Source: Prorocentrum cordatum (Eukaryota; Sar; Dinophyceae; Prorocentrales; Prorocentraceae). From it: DNA of 64,000 nucleotides. Below are positions 40,330-51,600 of this stretch, one piece after another. The notes below the pieces were generated by a model. That model was not told where the DNA came from, did not search any database, and saw only the letters and a program-made list of their open reading frames with translations. A program made the translations under genes and the position numbers. The stretch spans positions 41,001-105,000 of the forward strand of contig CAUYUJ010014542.1 of the NCBI GenBank assembly GCA_963575745.1. Direction: 5' to 3'. Numbering within the stretch: the stretch's first letter is position 1; the number at the start of each line of letters is the position of its first letter.

Positions 40330-41685
40330 CACGGGGAGGGAGGGAGGCAACACGGCAGCCGCCTCGGGGCAGAGGCTGCGCACGGATGCACTGCACTCGC
40401 ACGCAGTTTGCAGGGGGCAATGTGTGCGCGGATGCCCCGGGGGCCAGCATGGGTGCTGGGATGTCGACAATCCTCGCCCGCAGCACGTAAGTCCCAGGCA
40501 AGCCAGCCAAGCCGGGGAAGGAAGGTGGTAGCGAAGCGAATGCCGGAGTCGTGTGCGCTCCCCTATGGAGCCCGCCCGCGCCCAGGAGGGCATAGCGTGG
40601 CGGCCGTGGCCTCGAAAATGTGAGACGTGCGCGGACTCACGGGATAACCGCCATTTGGAAAAGTCGTCGATGTCGAAATTGTTCTGTGACAAAAGTCGGC
40701 GAGCGGGGCAGGAACATAAGGAGGGGTGAGGGAGGACGAGGGAGGAATGGGGGGGGGAGGGAAGGGGTGAGCAAGGAGGGGAGAGGAGGGACCAGGGAGG
40801 AGGGGGAGGCAGCCTCGCTCGTGTTTACCTCGCCGTTGCAGGTTTGACTGCGCGGCTAGAAGTCTCTCTGCTCGTGTGATCATGTCCATCGGCAACCAGG
40901 AGGGTGGAAACACACACACACACAAAGACACATTGCTGGACTCGCGCGCGGAGCATCCGGAGGCCACATGCCAAATGTGCGTGCGGAAGCCCCGCCTGCA
41001 GAGATCACAGAAGGGCCGGGCGCTGGAGAGACACCTGGCCAACTGTGTGGCAAGCCTTCGCCCAGGCCGCCCTGCATCACGTGGCGGTTTCCAGAAACCC
41101 TGAACCCTCCCAAATGTCATCAACTGGGGCAACGGTGTTTCATTCCGCTGGCTTCCGCTGACCTTCCGCCACCTTCTGCAGGCGGAGCCGCCCTCATTTT
41201 ACTTCCGCCGCCTTCTGCTTCCGCTGGGGAAGAGATGTCAACTCCTTCGACCCTCGAAGGCGGGACCCTTTCTGGAAAGCCGCATGTGTGTCCGCCTTCC
41301 TGGCACAGTGCCACACCCCTCCCCCACTCCCCCTCGTCCTCCCCTCCCCGAATCGAGCTGCGCACTCGGGCCAAGAAGTGTGCACTGCTGGGCCTCCCGG
41401 GGCCAACAGGGAGCGAAAAACATCCCAAGACAACGGTCATCGAACCTCGAGCCTCCCTCGCCACCTTCCTGACCATATGAACAGCAGAAACTCCCTCCCT
41501 CCCTCTCCCTCAACCCCCTCCATCACCACCTACCTCCCCGCATCGATCCCCCCAATCACCGTTTTCCTGAGCCCTCCCCCGCCCCTCGCCATCAATCGAC
41601 GCTCCCCACACAGCCCACTCGCGCGCTCGGCATACAGCAGGTGCCAGTGGCATGAAGCCTTAACCAACACGAACGGCACTTGTTC
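40330..41685. other. No gene recognised; contains inverted GGCGGAAG family copy
   Basis: 41150-41280 is the reverse complement of the family member at 36960-37090. The rest shows no identifiable gene. Confidence 0.5.
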
Positions 41686-41772
41686 CACCTCCTCCTCCTG
41701 CTCCTCCTCCTCCTACTCCAGCTCCTCCTCCTCCTCCTCCTCCTCCTCCGCCTCCTCCTCCTCTGCACCCTC
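41686..41772. repeat. (CTC)n microsatellite
   Basis: Pyrimidine tract of CTCCTC units, about 85 bp. Confidence 0.95.
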
Positions 41773-42469
41773 CTAGTTATCCTCATCATGCAGCAAAAAC
41801 CTACTGATACCGGTACTCTCCCTCCCCATCCTGCCCCGTCCGCCTCCCAGAAGGGGGGCGGGGGGATAGGGGAGGGGGGGGGCATTGGTATTGGTTGGTG
41901 TTTTCCTCTGATCACCCTCACCATCACACTCCCGAAAATAGAGGAACACACTTCAACCAACATAGGTGCATTGCGGGTATCCTGGGTCACCAGATGAAGT
42001 GGAGGAGGAAGGGGAGGAGTAGGGAGGATGACGGAGGAGTAGAAAGAGGGAGGGAATGAGGACAATACTGTTGAAGAAGACACTACGGGGACTCAGCGAC
42101 TGGGCAAAAAATGCGTCGTTCTCTGCTTATCCGCTCGGAACGAGACGCGACGCGATCGACGCAGCGCCCGATCTCTTCGAGAACGTGGTCCTCCTTCTCC
42201 TCATTGCGTCCCCTCGCGCCTCGCCCCCTTCTCATCCCCCCACCCACCCCTCAGCACATGGTCCCACCATCCCCACCAAGATGTCACTGAGCTGAGTGGT
42301 CTCTCACGCAGGGGCGCGACCGCGCGGCTCTCGCGCGGGTCAGCGGGGAGCAGAGTTCTGTCACACCTGCACGGACTGAACGTGATGGCAGACGTGAGCG
42401 GAGGGCACGTCGGAAGTGGACGAGGCTCGGGACTGCATCACAGCAAAGATAAAAAGTGCAAGGCAGGGC

Positions 42470-42541
42470 TTTATCCAGAACCACCGCCTGGGGGATCAAT
42501 CTTCGTGGACCGATTCCCCCAGGCGGTGGTTATGGATAAAT
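42470..42541. other. Long-stem hairpin (~27 bp)
   Basis: Left arm 42470-42498 and right arm 42512-42541 pair over about 27 bp (TTTATCCA, AACCACCGCCTGGGGG) with one mismatch and one bulge around a ~15-nt loop. It could be a hairpin RNA precursor or the remains of a foldback element. Confidence 0.65.
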
Positions 42542-42857
42542 CCCCACATCGGATGAAGCATGCAACGACAGGAACATCACGGAGCGCGTGTCCTTCAGTC
42601 TGGCCCGGTTGCTGAGGAGGTGCGATGAGATGAGGGCGGGGAAGAACTCTTTGCACTGAGGACTGCGATCCTTAGTCAATGGCGGTCGGGCTATACGGCA
42701 GAGCGGCTCTGCAAGCACAACATACAGCACGCAAGGATTGCAACGACCATGGCAGAGACATCGAATCCAAAGAAGAAGAGGTATACAGCAGGGCGCACGA
42801 CCAAGCACAACTGCTCCTAATCGAATCGGCAAGGCGTCACCACCCCAGTATGAGGGA

Positions 42858-42905
42858 AATGAGGAGGAGGACGAGGAGGAGGAGGAGGAGGACAAGGAGA
42901 AGGAA
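42858..42905. repeat. (GAG)n microsatellite
   Basis: GAGGAGGA units, about 45 bp. Confidence 0.9.
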
Positions 42906-43299
42906 CCCCAAAAGGCCCAAGTGGGTGCCCTGGCGACTAGTACCCGCAATCGGTCGAAACCCTGAAGCCCCGCAGAATACGAAAGCACTCGAGACACATT
43001 CGGAGAGACCGGACGGCAGGCTGGATCGAGCTGAATCCGCTCGCCTGGGGTAGAAGAGAGAGAGAGAGAGAGAATTAAAAAAAAGGAGAGGGGATAAGGA
43101 GGAAGAGGAGCAAGAGCGGATGAGTCAGAGGGAGAATATACAAGAGAACAAGGATATTATGCTTCCTTGCTGACGGCCGTTTGATTGCTCCTGGCCTCAT
43201 TCTGGACCGCTCGGAGGTCGAACGATCACGGAGGCGTGCAGTGCACGTGCGGCTTGGGACACACACACACACACACACACTCGCAGGGAACAGCACTTT

Positions 43300-44945
43300 C
43301 TCCGGCTCTCATGCTCACCAAATGCCAGCAGGCACAGCATTCGGGCCCGCAGGGGAGAACAATGGTATTTGCCAGCTCGGGGCGAAATTGGTGGCAACAC
43401 CTGGGGTAATCCACGTTTGAGAGGCAGATGTGCCCCTCCTGAGGGCCTCCACGGTCACACCAAATGCTCACAGACACAACAGGTGGACCACCCGGGGAGG
43501 GGGGGAAGGGCATGGGTGCTTGCACGAGCCCGTTCGAGACGACAGTGGTGGCAGCGGTTCGGTAGGCAGCACGTTCGGGCTTTCAGTGCCTCATGCGCAC
43601 ATGGCTCAATCTGGTCAGGCACAGCATTTGGACTCCCAAGGGCGTCACAAGGGATGCTCGCGCGGGTCCGTTCGGGACGATGATGACAGCAGCGTCTGGG
43701 CAGAATGCATGTTTGGTAAGTTGGATGGGTGTATGAGAAGCTTGGTGATCACCAACTACCAGCAGGAATAATATTGGGGCCTCACGAAGAGGCGACGATA
43801 AAAGCGGCGGTTCTGACCTGATAGTATACAAGATGAGCATCGTAGGTGGGTATCCATGATCACCAGGTGCTAGCAACGCAACGCTTAGACCGCCCACAAG
43901 GACAACCAGGTGACACTTGCCCATTCAGTGTGCGACGATACCTGTTTCGGCGGGGGTGGGAGTGAGTGGCTATCTCATGAGCACCTCATAATCACAAACT
44001 GCTAGCAAGCACCACACGTGTGTCTTCCAAGGAGGGCCGGAGATTGTTAGAAAGACGCGGACAGGACGGAATAGGTTGCAGCGCATGGGCAGGTTGTACG
44101 ACTGGGCACGTAGATGCGCATCTGTGAAGAACCTCATCGTCACCAAATGTTAGCAGGCGCGGCACTGCGGCTTCCCATGCAGGTGAACAGAGGTGCTTGC
44201 CCGGGTCCATTCGGAACATTGGTGGCAACGCTTGGATCGAGTCTCATGACCACCAGACGCCAACTGCAAGCGTCGCATCTCGGCCTCCCGCAAGGGGCGG
44301 CAAGGGTGTTTGCACGAGCCCAAATCGGGATGATGACGGCAATGGCGTTTGGTTGATGTACGGTGGTGAACGTAGATGGTTCCCTCAAAGGAGCATCATG
44401 AGCACCAGCAAGAAGGAGGAACTGGGCTTGGGGCTCGCAGGGGGAGGAGGGCAGAGGCTTCTGCAAGGGGGCCTGGGCCCGTTCGGGGCGAAAGTAGTGG
44501 CAGCGCAACGGCAGAATGAACGATGGAGGACGCAAATGGACCTTTCTAGAGAGCCCACGATCACCAGGTACTACGGTTGGCGTCGGAAAGATAGCGCGCA
44601 ACATCGATCTCCGAAAAGCAGCTATCCTTTTGAGGCGATCCACCCGCGAGGGCCCCTTCTGTGCACGCTATCCACCTGCTAGGACTTCTTCGGTCCACGC
44701 TATCCCCAATGTGGGGAATAGTGTCTAATGAGCGGGCTAGCGGCGCCACATCGCACGCTATCTTTGCCAACGCCGACCGTAGCAGGTACGCGGGGCCTCC
44801 TGGAAGCCGACAGGGGTGTCTGCACGGGCCCGCTCGGGGCGAAAACGATGGCATCGCTTACAGAACAAAGGAGGGCGTTGGGACTCAGGCGTGTCCATCT
44901 CAAACAGCCTCATGATCACCAAAAGTGAGCAGGCACAGTACTTGC
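43300..44945. repeat. Degenerate ~110-125-bp tandem repeat
   Basis: Recurring boxes in fixed order: TCATG(A)NCACCA, GCAGGCACAGCA, GGGCCTCCCAAGGG, TTTGCACGGGCCCGTTCGGG and TGGTGGCAACG. At least eight diverged units, for example near 43308, 43610, 43735, 44130, 44250, 44395, 44555 and 44915. No gene. Confidence 0.75.
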
Positions 44946-44949
44946 AACA

Positions 44950-44954
44950 CACAC

Positions 44955-45036
<82 letters not shown>

Positions 45037-45090
45037 TGACTGACTGACTGACTGACTGACTGACTGACTGACACACACACACACACACAC
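44950..45090. repeat. (ACAG)n-(ACTG)n compound microsatellite
   Basis: About 19 CAGA units, then eight CTGA units, flanked by (CA)n at both ends. Confidence 0.98.
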
Positions 45091-45177
45091 TTCTGGCGTC
45101 GCGGCCACGCGCGCGGCGGCGCAGCGAAAGTCAAGTCAGGCGTGAGCGCGCGGGCTGGGCCAGCTCACGCAGCACGA

Positions 45178-45256
45178 ACGCACACACACACACAAGCACA
45201 AACACAAACACACACACACACACACACAAACGCATACACACACACACGCGCACACG
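45178..45256. repeat. (CA)n microsatellite
   Basis: CACACA with single-base interruptions. Confidence 0.95.
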
Positions 45257-45354
45257 AAAAGGGGGCTTCTGCTCCTCTGGAAAACATAAGCGAGGACGTC
45301 GACGTGTCTGCCTGCAAAGCCTCATGCCTACATACGCCAGCAGAAACACCTGAT

Positions 45355-45650
45355 CATGATAGCCAAGCCCAACTCATTCCATCCAGTGCCGGCCCACTGC
45401 CGTTCCGCACAGCTCATGTCAGCTCAGTCCAGCTCAGTGTAGCTAAATCTGGCTCTGTCTAGCTCGGCATGACAGTTCAGCTCAGCCCGGTTCGACATGG
45501 ATCAGTCCTGCTCTGTCTAGCTTGGCCTGGTTCTGTTCAGCTCAGCCCAGCGCACTCCACCTCATCTCAGTTCAGGCACGGTGCACCTCACCCACATGTT
45601 GTAGTTTGCTTGGCCCATGTCCACCCAGCTCAGCCCAGCTCAGCCTAGCT
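45355..45650. repeat. CAGCTCAGNC degenerate ~10-bp repeat
   Basis: Irregular array of CAGCTCAG(C/T)C units. The same family is at 57545-57720. Confidence 0.8.
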
Positions 45651-45809
45651 CCGACCAGCTCGTCTTGTTTCCCAACCTTCCTGTGTTGGGTTTTCGTTTT
45701 GAATAGAACAGTGTGGTCGTCCCGTCCTTCCTCCTTCCTCCTTCCCTCTCCTCCTCTCCTCCTTCTCTTCTTCTTTGTTCCCTGTGTTCCCTTCTCCTCT
45801 TCTCTTGTG

Positions 45810-45842
45810 CCGTCTGCGATCTGCGCTGCTGATCGCAGACGG
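45810..45842. other. 12-bp perfect-stem hairpin at the satellite boundary
   Basis: CCGTCTGCGATC (45810-45821) pairs with GATCGCAGACGG (45831-45842) around a 9-nt loop. The 103-bp satellite begins immediately after it. Confidence 0.8.
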
Positions 45843-47890
45843 AGGTGGGCTGTCGTGCCGTCTCGGGCTCCTGGGAGGCCCAGTGGAGGTGGGTCCCACG
45901 CGGACCACCTCGGTACCTCGCCGCCCCCTGGGGGGCTTGCGATCTGCGCAACTGTCGCCACTTTCGTGGGCCCCTGGGAGGCCCAGCGGGGTCCCACGCG
46001 TACCACCCCGGTACCTCGCCGCCCCCTGGGGGGCTTGCGATCTGCGCAACTCTGGCCACTTTCGTGGGCCTCTGGGAGGCCCAGCGGAGGTGGGTCCCAC
46101 GCGTACCACCTCGGTACCTCGCCGCCTCCTGGGGGGCTTGCGGTCTGCGCAAGTCTGGCCACTTTCGTTGGCCCCTGGGAGGCCCAGCGGAGGTGGGTCC
46201 CACGCGGACCACCTCGGTACCTCGCCGCCCCCTGGGGGGCTTGCGATCTGCGCAACGGTGGCCACTTTCGTGGGCCCCTGGGAGGCCCAGCGGAGGTGGG
46301 TCCCACGCGGACCACCTCGGTACCTCGCCGCCCCCTGGGGGGCTTGCGATCTGCGCAACCGTCGCCACTTTCGTGGGCTCCTGGGAGGCCCAGCAGAGGT
46401 GGGTCCCACGCGGACCACCTCGGTACCTCGCCGCTCCCTGGGGGGCTCCTTGCGATCTGCGCAACTGTGGCCACTTTCGTGGGCCCCTGGGAAGCCCAGC
46501 GGAGGTGAGTCCCACGCGGACCACCTCGGTACCTCGCCGCCCCCTGGGGGGCTTGCGATCTGCGCAACTGTCGCCACTTTCGTGGGCCCCTGGGAGGCCC
46601 AGCGGAGGTGGGTCCCACGCGGACCACCTCGGTACCTCGCCGCTCCCTGGGGTGCTTGCGATCTGTGGAACTGTGGCCACTTTCGTGGGCTCCTGGGAGG
46701 CCCAGCGGAGGTGGGTCCCACGCGGACCACCTCGGTACCTCGCCGCCCCCTGGAGGGCTTGCGATCTGCGCAATTGATGCCACTTTCGTAAGTTCCTGGG
46801 AGGCCCAGCGGAGGTGGGTCCCACGCGGACCACCTCGGTACCTCACCGCCCCATGGGGGGTCCTTGCGATCTGCGCAACTGTGGCCACTTTCGTGGGCCC
46901 CTGGGAGGCCCAGCGGAGGTGGGTCCCACGCGGACCACCTCGGTACCTCGCCGCCCCCTGGGGGGCTTGCGATCTGCGCAACTCTCGCCACATTCGTGGG
47001 CTCATGGGAGGCCCAGCGGAGGTCCACGCGGACCACCTCGGTACCTCGCCGCCCCCTGAGGGGCTTGCGATCTGCGCAACTGTCTCCACTTTCGTGGGCT
47101 CCTGGGAGGCCCGGCGGAGGTGGGTCCCCCGCGGACCACATCGGGACCTCGCCGCTCCCTGAGGGGCTTGCGATCTGCGCAACTCTCGCCACTTTCGTGG
47201 GCTCATGGGAGGCCCAGCGGAGGTCCACGCGGACCACCTCGGTACCTCGCCGCCCCCTGAGGGGCTTGCGATCTGCGCAACTGTGGCCACTTTCGTGTGC
47301 TCCTGGGAGGCCCAGCTGAGGTGGGTCCCACGCGGACCACCCAACTCGGTACCTCGCCGCCACCTGGGGGGGTCCTTTCGATCTGCGCAACTGTGGCCAC
47401 TTTCGTTGGCCCCTGGGAGGCCCAGCGGAGATGGGTCCCACGCGGACCACCTCGGTACCTCGCCGCCCCCTGGGGGGCTTGCGATCTGCGCAACTGTGGC
47501 CACTTTCGTGGGCCCCTGGGAGGCCCAGCGGGTGTGGGTCCCACGCGGACCACCTCGGTACCTCGCCGCCCCCTGAGGGGCTTGCGATCTGCGCAACTGT
47601 GGCCACTTCCGTGGGCCCCTGGGAGGCCCAGCGGAGGTGGGTCCCACGCGGACCACCCACCTCGGTACCTCGCCGCGCCCTGGGGGGGTCCTTGCGATCT
47701 GCGCAAATGTGGCCACTTTCGTGGGCTCCTGGGAGGCCCAGCGGAAGTGGGTCCCACGCGGACCACCTCGGGACCTCGCCGCCTCCTGGGGGGCGTGCGA
47801 TCTGCGCAGCTGTCGCCACTTTCGGGGGCTCCTGGGAGGCCCAGCAGAGGTGGGCCCCACGCGGACCACCTCGGTACCTCGCCGCTCCCT
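45843..47890. repeat. ~103-bp satellite, about 20 units
   Basis: Units carry CTCGGTACCTCGCCGC, GGGGGGCTTGCGATCTGCGC, CCACTTTCGTGGGC and TGGGAGGCCCAGCGGAGG. The 103-bp period is not a multiple of three, and no unit has stops in several frames, so frames of 700-800 codons arise by chance. The array is interrupted at 47890 by the LINE and resumes at 55133. Confidence 0.97.
47874..47890. repeat. 17-bp target-site duplication of the LINE (left)
   Basis: GTACCTCGCCGCTCCCT, identical to 55133-55149. Both are satellite sequence, and the satellite phase continues across the insertion. Confidence 0.95.
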
Positions 47891-48665
47891 TTTTTTTCCC
47901 TCAAGCAAATGACTTGTGTAGCACTTGCACAACGTCAGCCGCCATGTGATTGAAAGACTCGCCAGGCAAACCAAGAGCACCCCAAGAGCCGTGGCCTGAA
48001 AGGGAGCCTGCTCGCGCTACAAGAAAAGTATTTCCCCCTCCCCCTGCGCCGGCCGCATGCCAGAGGATACGATCAGCGAAACTGCGTTGCTAGCTAAGTG
48101 GCCGCGGCAGGACGCCGGCCACGGAGGAGGAGGAGAAAGGAGGAGGAAAAGAGGGGCGGAAATTAGGGCAGTTATACGCGAACGTGCACGGCCGTGCAGC
48201 ACGCTCCCGGGCGACGCCAAACGTGACGACGACACATCAAGCCCCCGCAGGGTTGTCCTGCGATCGTGGCCGAAATTCGGGCTACGGACGCTGGGGACGG
48301 GCCTCACATCGAGGATAGGCCGGTACACCCAAAACTGAAGAAACGGCCTGCGAAGGCGGCAACACGCAACGAAAATGTCACGAATTACGGCCCGCAAATA
48401 CGGAAGGAGGAGGAGGAGGAGGAGGAGGAGGAGGAGGAGGAAGGAGGAGGAGGAGCACTACGAGTGCCCGCCAAATCCGCCACGCTAAGCCGCGCACCCT
48501 GGCGACGGCACACGAGGAGGGCCTCGCCCGGAAAGACCTGGGGAGGGGATAGCAACAGGTGCCCTAGCTATCATAACAAATCACAAGCCGCCCACGCGGC
48601 GCGAAACTCTAGGAGGAGGAGGATGCACAGACGAAAAACTACGCGAGGAGGACAGGAATAAGTTG
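47891..48665 (-). other. LINE 3' untranslated region with pyrimidine tract and poly(A)
   Basis: Runs from the ORF2 stop to the poly(A). It includes a (GGA)n on the plus strand at 48406-48454, a polypyrimidine tract in the RNA. No further open frame is supported. Confidence 0.85.
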
Positions 48666-51600
48666 CTACCCACGTTGCCGGCGCTTGTGCACCGCAGACA
48701 ATAAGGCGGCCGCAGGCCCATGGCCCCGTGCACCTTCACGCAGAAAACCGCGGAAGAGCTCAGCACACCGCTCCCCATCGCTGCCGTGCCGCACCGCGTT
48801 ATGCGTGCTGTACAAAGCAAAGACACTGAGGGCCCGCAGAGCAGCGGCGGCTGGGCCGCCCTGCGGAGGTTCATCGGCGCGCAACTGTCTAGAGGAGGGG
48901 GAGATGAGGAGGAAATCGCTCAGAGCCGCTGCGGCCTCAGGACGTTCCAAACGCAGATGCTGCCAACAGAGCCCATGGTACACAGGACACTGGCAATAGT
49001 GCTTCAGCGAGTCGACGGCCCGGCCGCACCCCATAACGCATCGCCCGGTGCCCTGGAACCTGCGGGCCGTCATCCACCCGTTCAGGCTCGAACGCAGGAC
49101 CGTGGAGAGCACACGCGGGGGAACCAACGTCCGTATACGCTGCATGTTGAACAGTATCTTGCGGCACCGGTGGCCAGGAAGAGCATCGAGCTGCCAGTGG
49201 TCGAGGCGGCGCCGAAGCGCCCGCTCCATCGCCGCAGCACGGGGTATAGGCGCAGCCATGCGGGCACGAGCCTGCCAGCCCTCCCGGCGCCCAGCTTGGG
49301 TTGACGGGTCGAGGAGCGCCTGGGTAGCCGCCCCCTTGGCAGTGAACTCCAGCAGCGCGGACTCCAGGGAGAAGAGGAAAGACGAGGCTGCCCGCCCATA
49401 CCTCGCACCCAGGCGGGCGGCGCTGCCAGTTTCCTGCATGATTGTCCGTAGGGCCGCGGCGCGCGGCAGAACGCGCAGACCTCCAGAACGATGCGCCTCG
49501 TGAGCTGCAACCCGAACTTTGGCGATACCGGCAATGCCCTTGACGTCAACAAAATCGCGAGGAAAACCAAAAGAGCGCAACGACTTGAGGATGTCGGGCG
49601 CGAGCCAATTCATGGGACCCGGGAAGAGCTTTCTCACAATCCGTGTCTCCACCTCAGAGAAGTTATCGGGGAGGGGGTCCAACTGCGCCACGAAAGCGGC
49701 CACCGAAGCAATGAATACCTGGTACGCCTCCACGGCGTGCATCATGCCGGCCCCGACGCTCCTCCAGACCGAAGCCCGCTCCTCCATTTTCTTGAAAACT
49801 CCGCTCCATGACTTCGCCCCCCTCCCAGGCCCAACATAAAAACCCAAGTATTTCGCCGAGTCGGCAATCTCCAAGGCACCCCGCAAAGGAACGTCATCGC
49901 GAAGACGGGCACGAATGGCCGAGTGGCTGAAGCCCCCGAGTGGGACAAGGACTGTTTTGCCCACGTTGAGCTCCAGGCCGGACACGCGGGCGTACTCCGA
50001 GAACGTGCGCTCGAGGGGGGCCAAGTGCCTCAGCAGCTGCGGGTCGACCAGGGCCGCGTCGTCGGCGTACGCCCGCAGAGTAATGGATGGAAGGTCACGG
50101 CGTAGCCGTCTGAGCAACAAGTCGGCGGTGACCGCGAAGAGCAGGGGAGAGAGGGGGCACCCTTGCCGGATGCCACGATGCACTCCGAACCCGCGGTAAC
50201 GGGCGCCATCCATGACAATCTCGCAGAAATTGCCCTGGTACAACACGTCGATGTAGCTCCGGAGCCAGGCCGGCCAATTGAGGGACTCGAAGACATGCTT
50301 GAGGAAGGAATGGGCGATGGAGGGGAAGGCGGCGGCGAAATCGAAGAAGATGGCGCCGGCCTCGTCCGACTGGCAGGCGGCCAAAACCGCAGCTTCGTCA
50401 ATGTCGACAAGGTTGGACAACATGGAGCGTCCGCTGATGAAGCCTCTCTGAATGTCCAACACCCTGGGCCCCACCACCGGCTCGATCAGCAGCCGCACGG
50501 CATTCGCCAGTAGCCTGTTGTCCGAATTGGTGACGTTGAGCGGCCGCACGTTGGCAGGCTCGTAATATCCAGCCCCTGTTGACCCCACGCCCGAAGGCTT
50601 CTTCGGCAAGGAAAAAAGGAGGCTGGCGTTGAAATCGTCGGCGCAAGCCTGCATGAGGGACACCCCGTCGGCAGACGAGAGGGACTGAAAGGCGTCGAAG
50701 AGGACGGTTGTCGAGAGCGCTGCGTTGCGTCGCCATGCTAAGAATGGGACGCCGTCCGGGCCCGTGGAAGAGTTGTTAGATTTCTCTATGGCCTTGCGCA
50801 CGCGTCGACGAGAAAGGCGAAACCTGGACAGGTCGAACGGAACCGAGTCGGCCAAGGGGCGGCTGTCAGCGTCGTCCTCCGTCCACTTCTGCAGCAAAGC
50901 TTCGTCGATCCCTTTGTCCGCGAAGATCTGCTTCCAATGGGAGCGCAGGGCCGCTGCCTTCGCATCCGGGTGCGCGACCACCTCGCCGTCAGGCTGCAAC
51001 GCCGCCGAGACGCCGCCAGCGCGGCCTGGCGCCAGCCGGTAGATGAGGCGGGCGTTGCGCCGCCGCGCATGCGCAGCCCGGAAATCGCCCCCGCTCGCGA
51101 GGTCGACGTGGGAGCGGCCCAACTCGTCGATGGCGTGCTCGCGAGCGAGCTGAACGGCGTGAAGACGAGCGCCCCGGAGATGGCGCGTCACATTGCCATC
51201 GACGCGGTAAGGGTTGTCGACGACTTCCCGAAGATAGGGGCAACGTAGAAGACAAGACGAGATCACATTGAGGCGGCCCGCCTCCGCAGCGCGAATGAAT
51301 TTCATGGCGAGGCGGTCCTCCGCATGAACAGCCGGTTCCGGCGCGCCACCTTCCTTCTCGATGCGAGTGGCAACTGTCCGCATGGCGGTCTTGTAAATCC
51401 GCAGGCGCCCCAGCGCATTGGCATCCGGGGACTCCTTCAAGGATTCGTAATACTCCAGAGCCACGTGGCGAGAAAACGCCGGAGCCGCCAGAGCGGAGGC
51501 AGCGAGTGGCCGAACATCATCATCGCCATGTTGCGGAGTGCACCTGGTGAAGAAGACCGCTCGATGATGGGGCAAATCGTGGCGCCATTCCAATGCCGAG

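Noticed and set aside
45572-47980. Minus- and plus-strand frames of 300-800 codons in the 45.6-48 kb region
   Set aside because: They translate a 103-bp non-triplet satellite in rotating frames. Several frames are open at once on both strands, and no domain is present.
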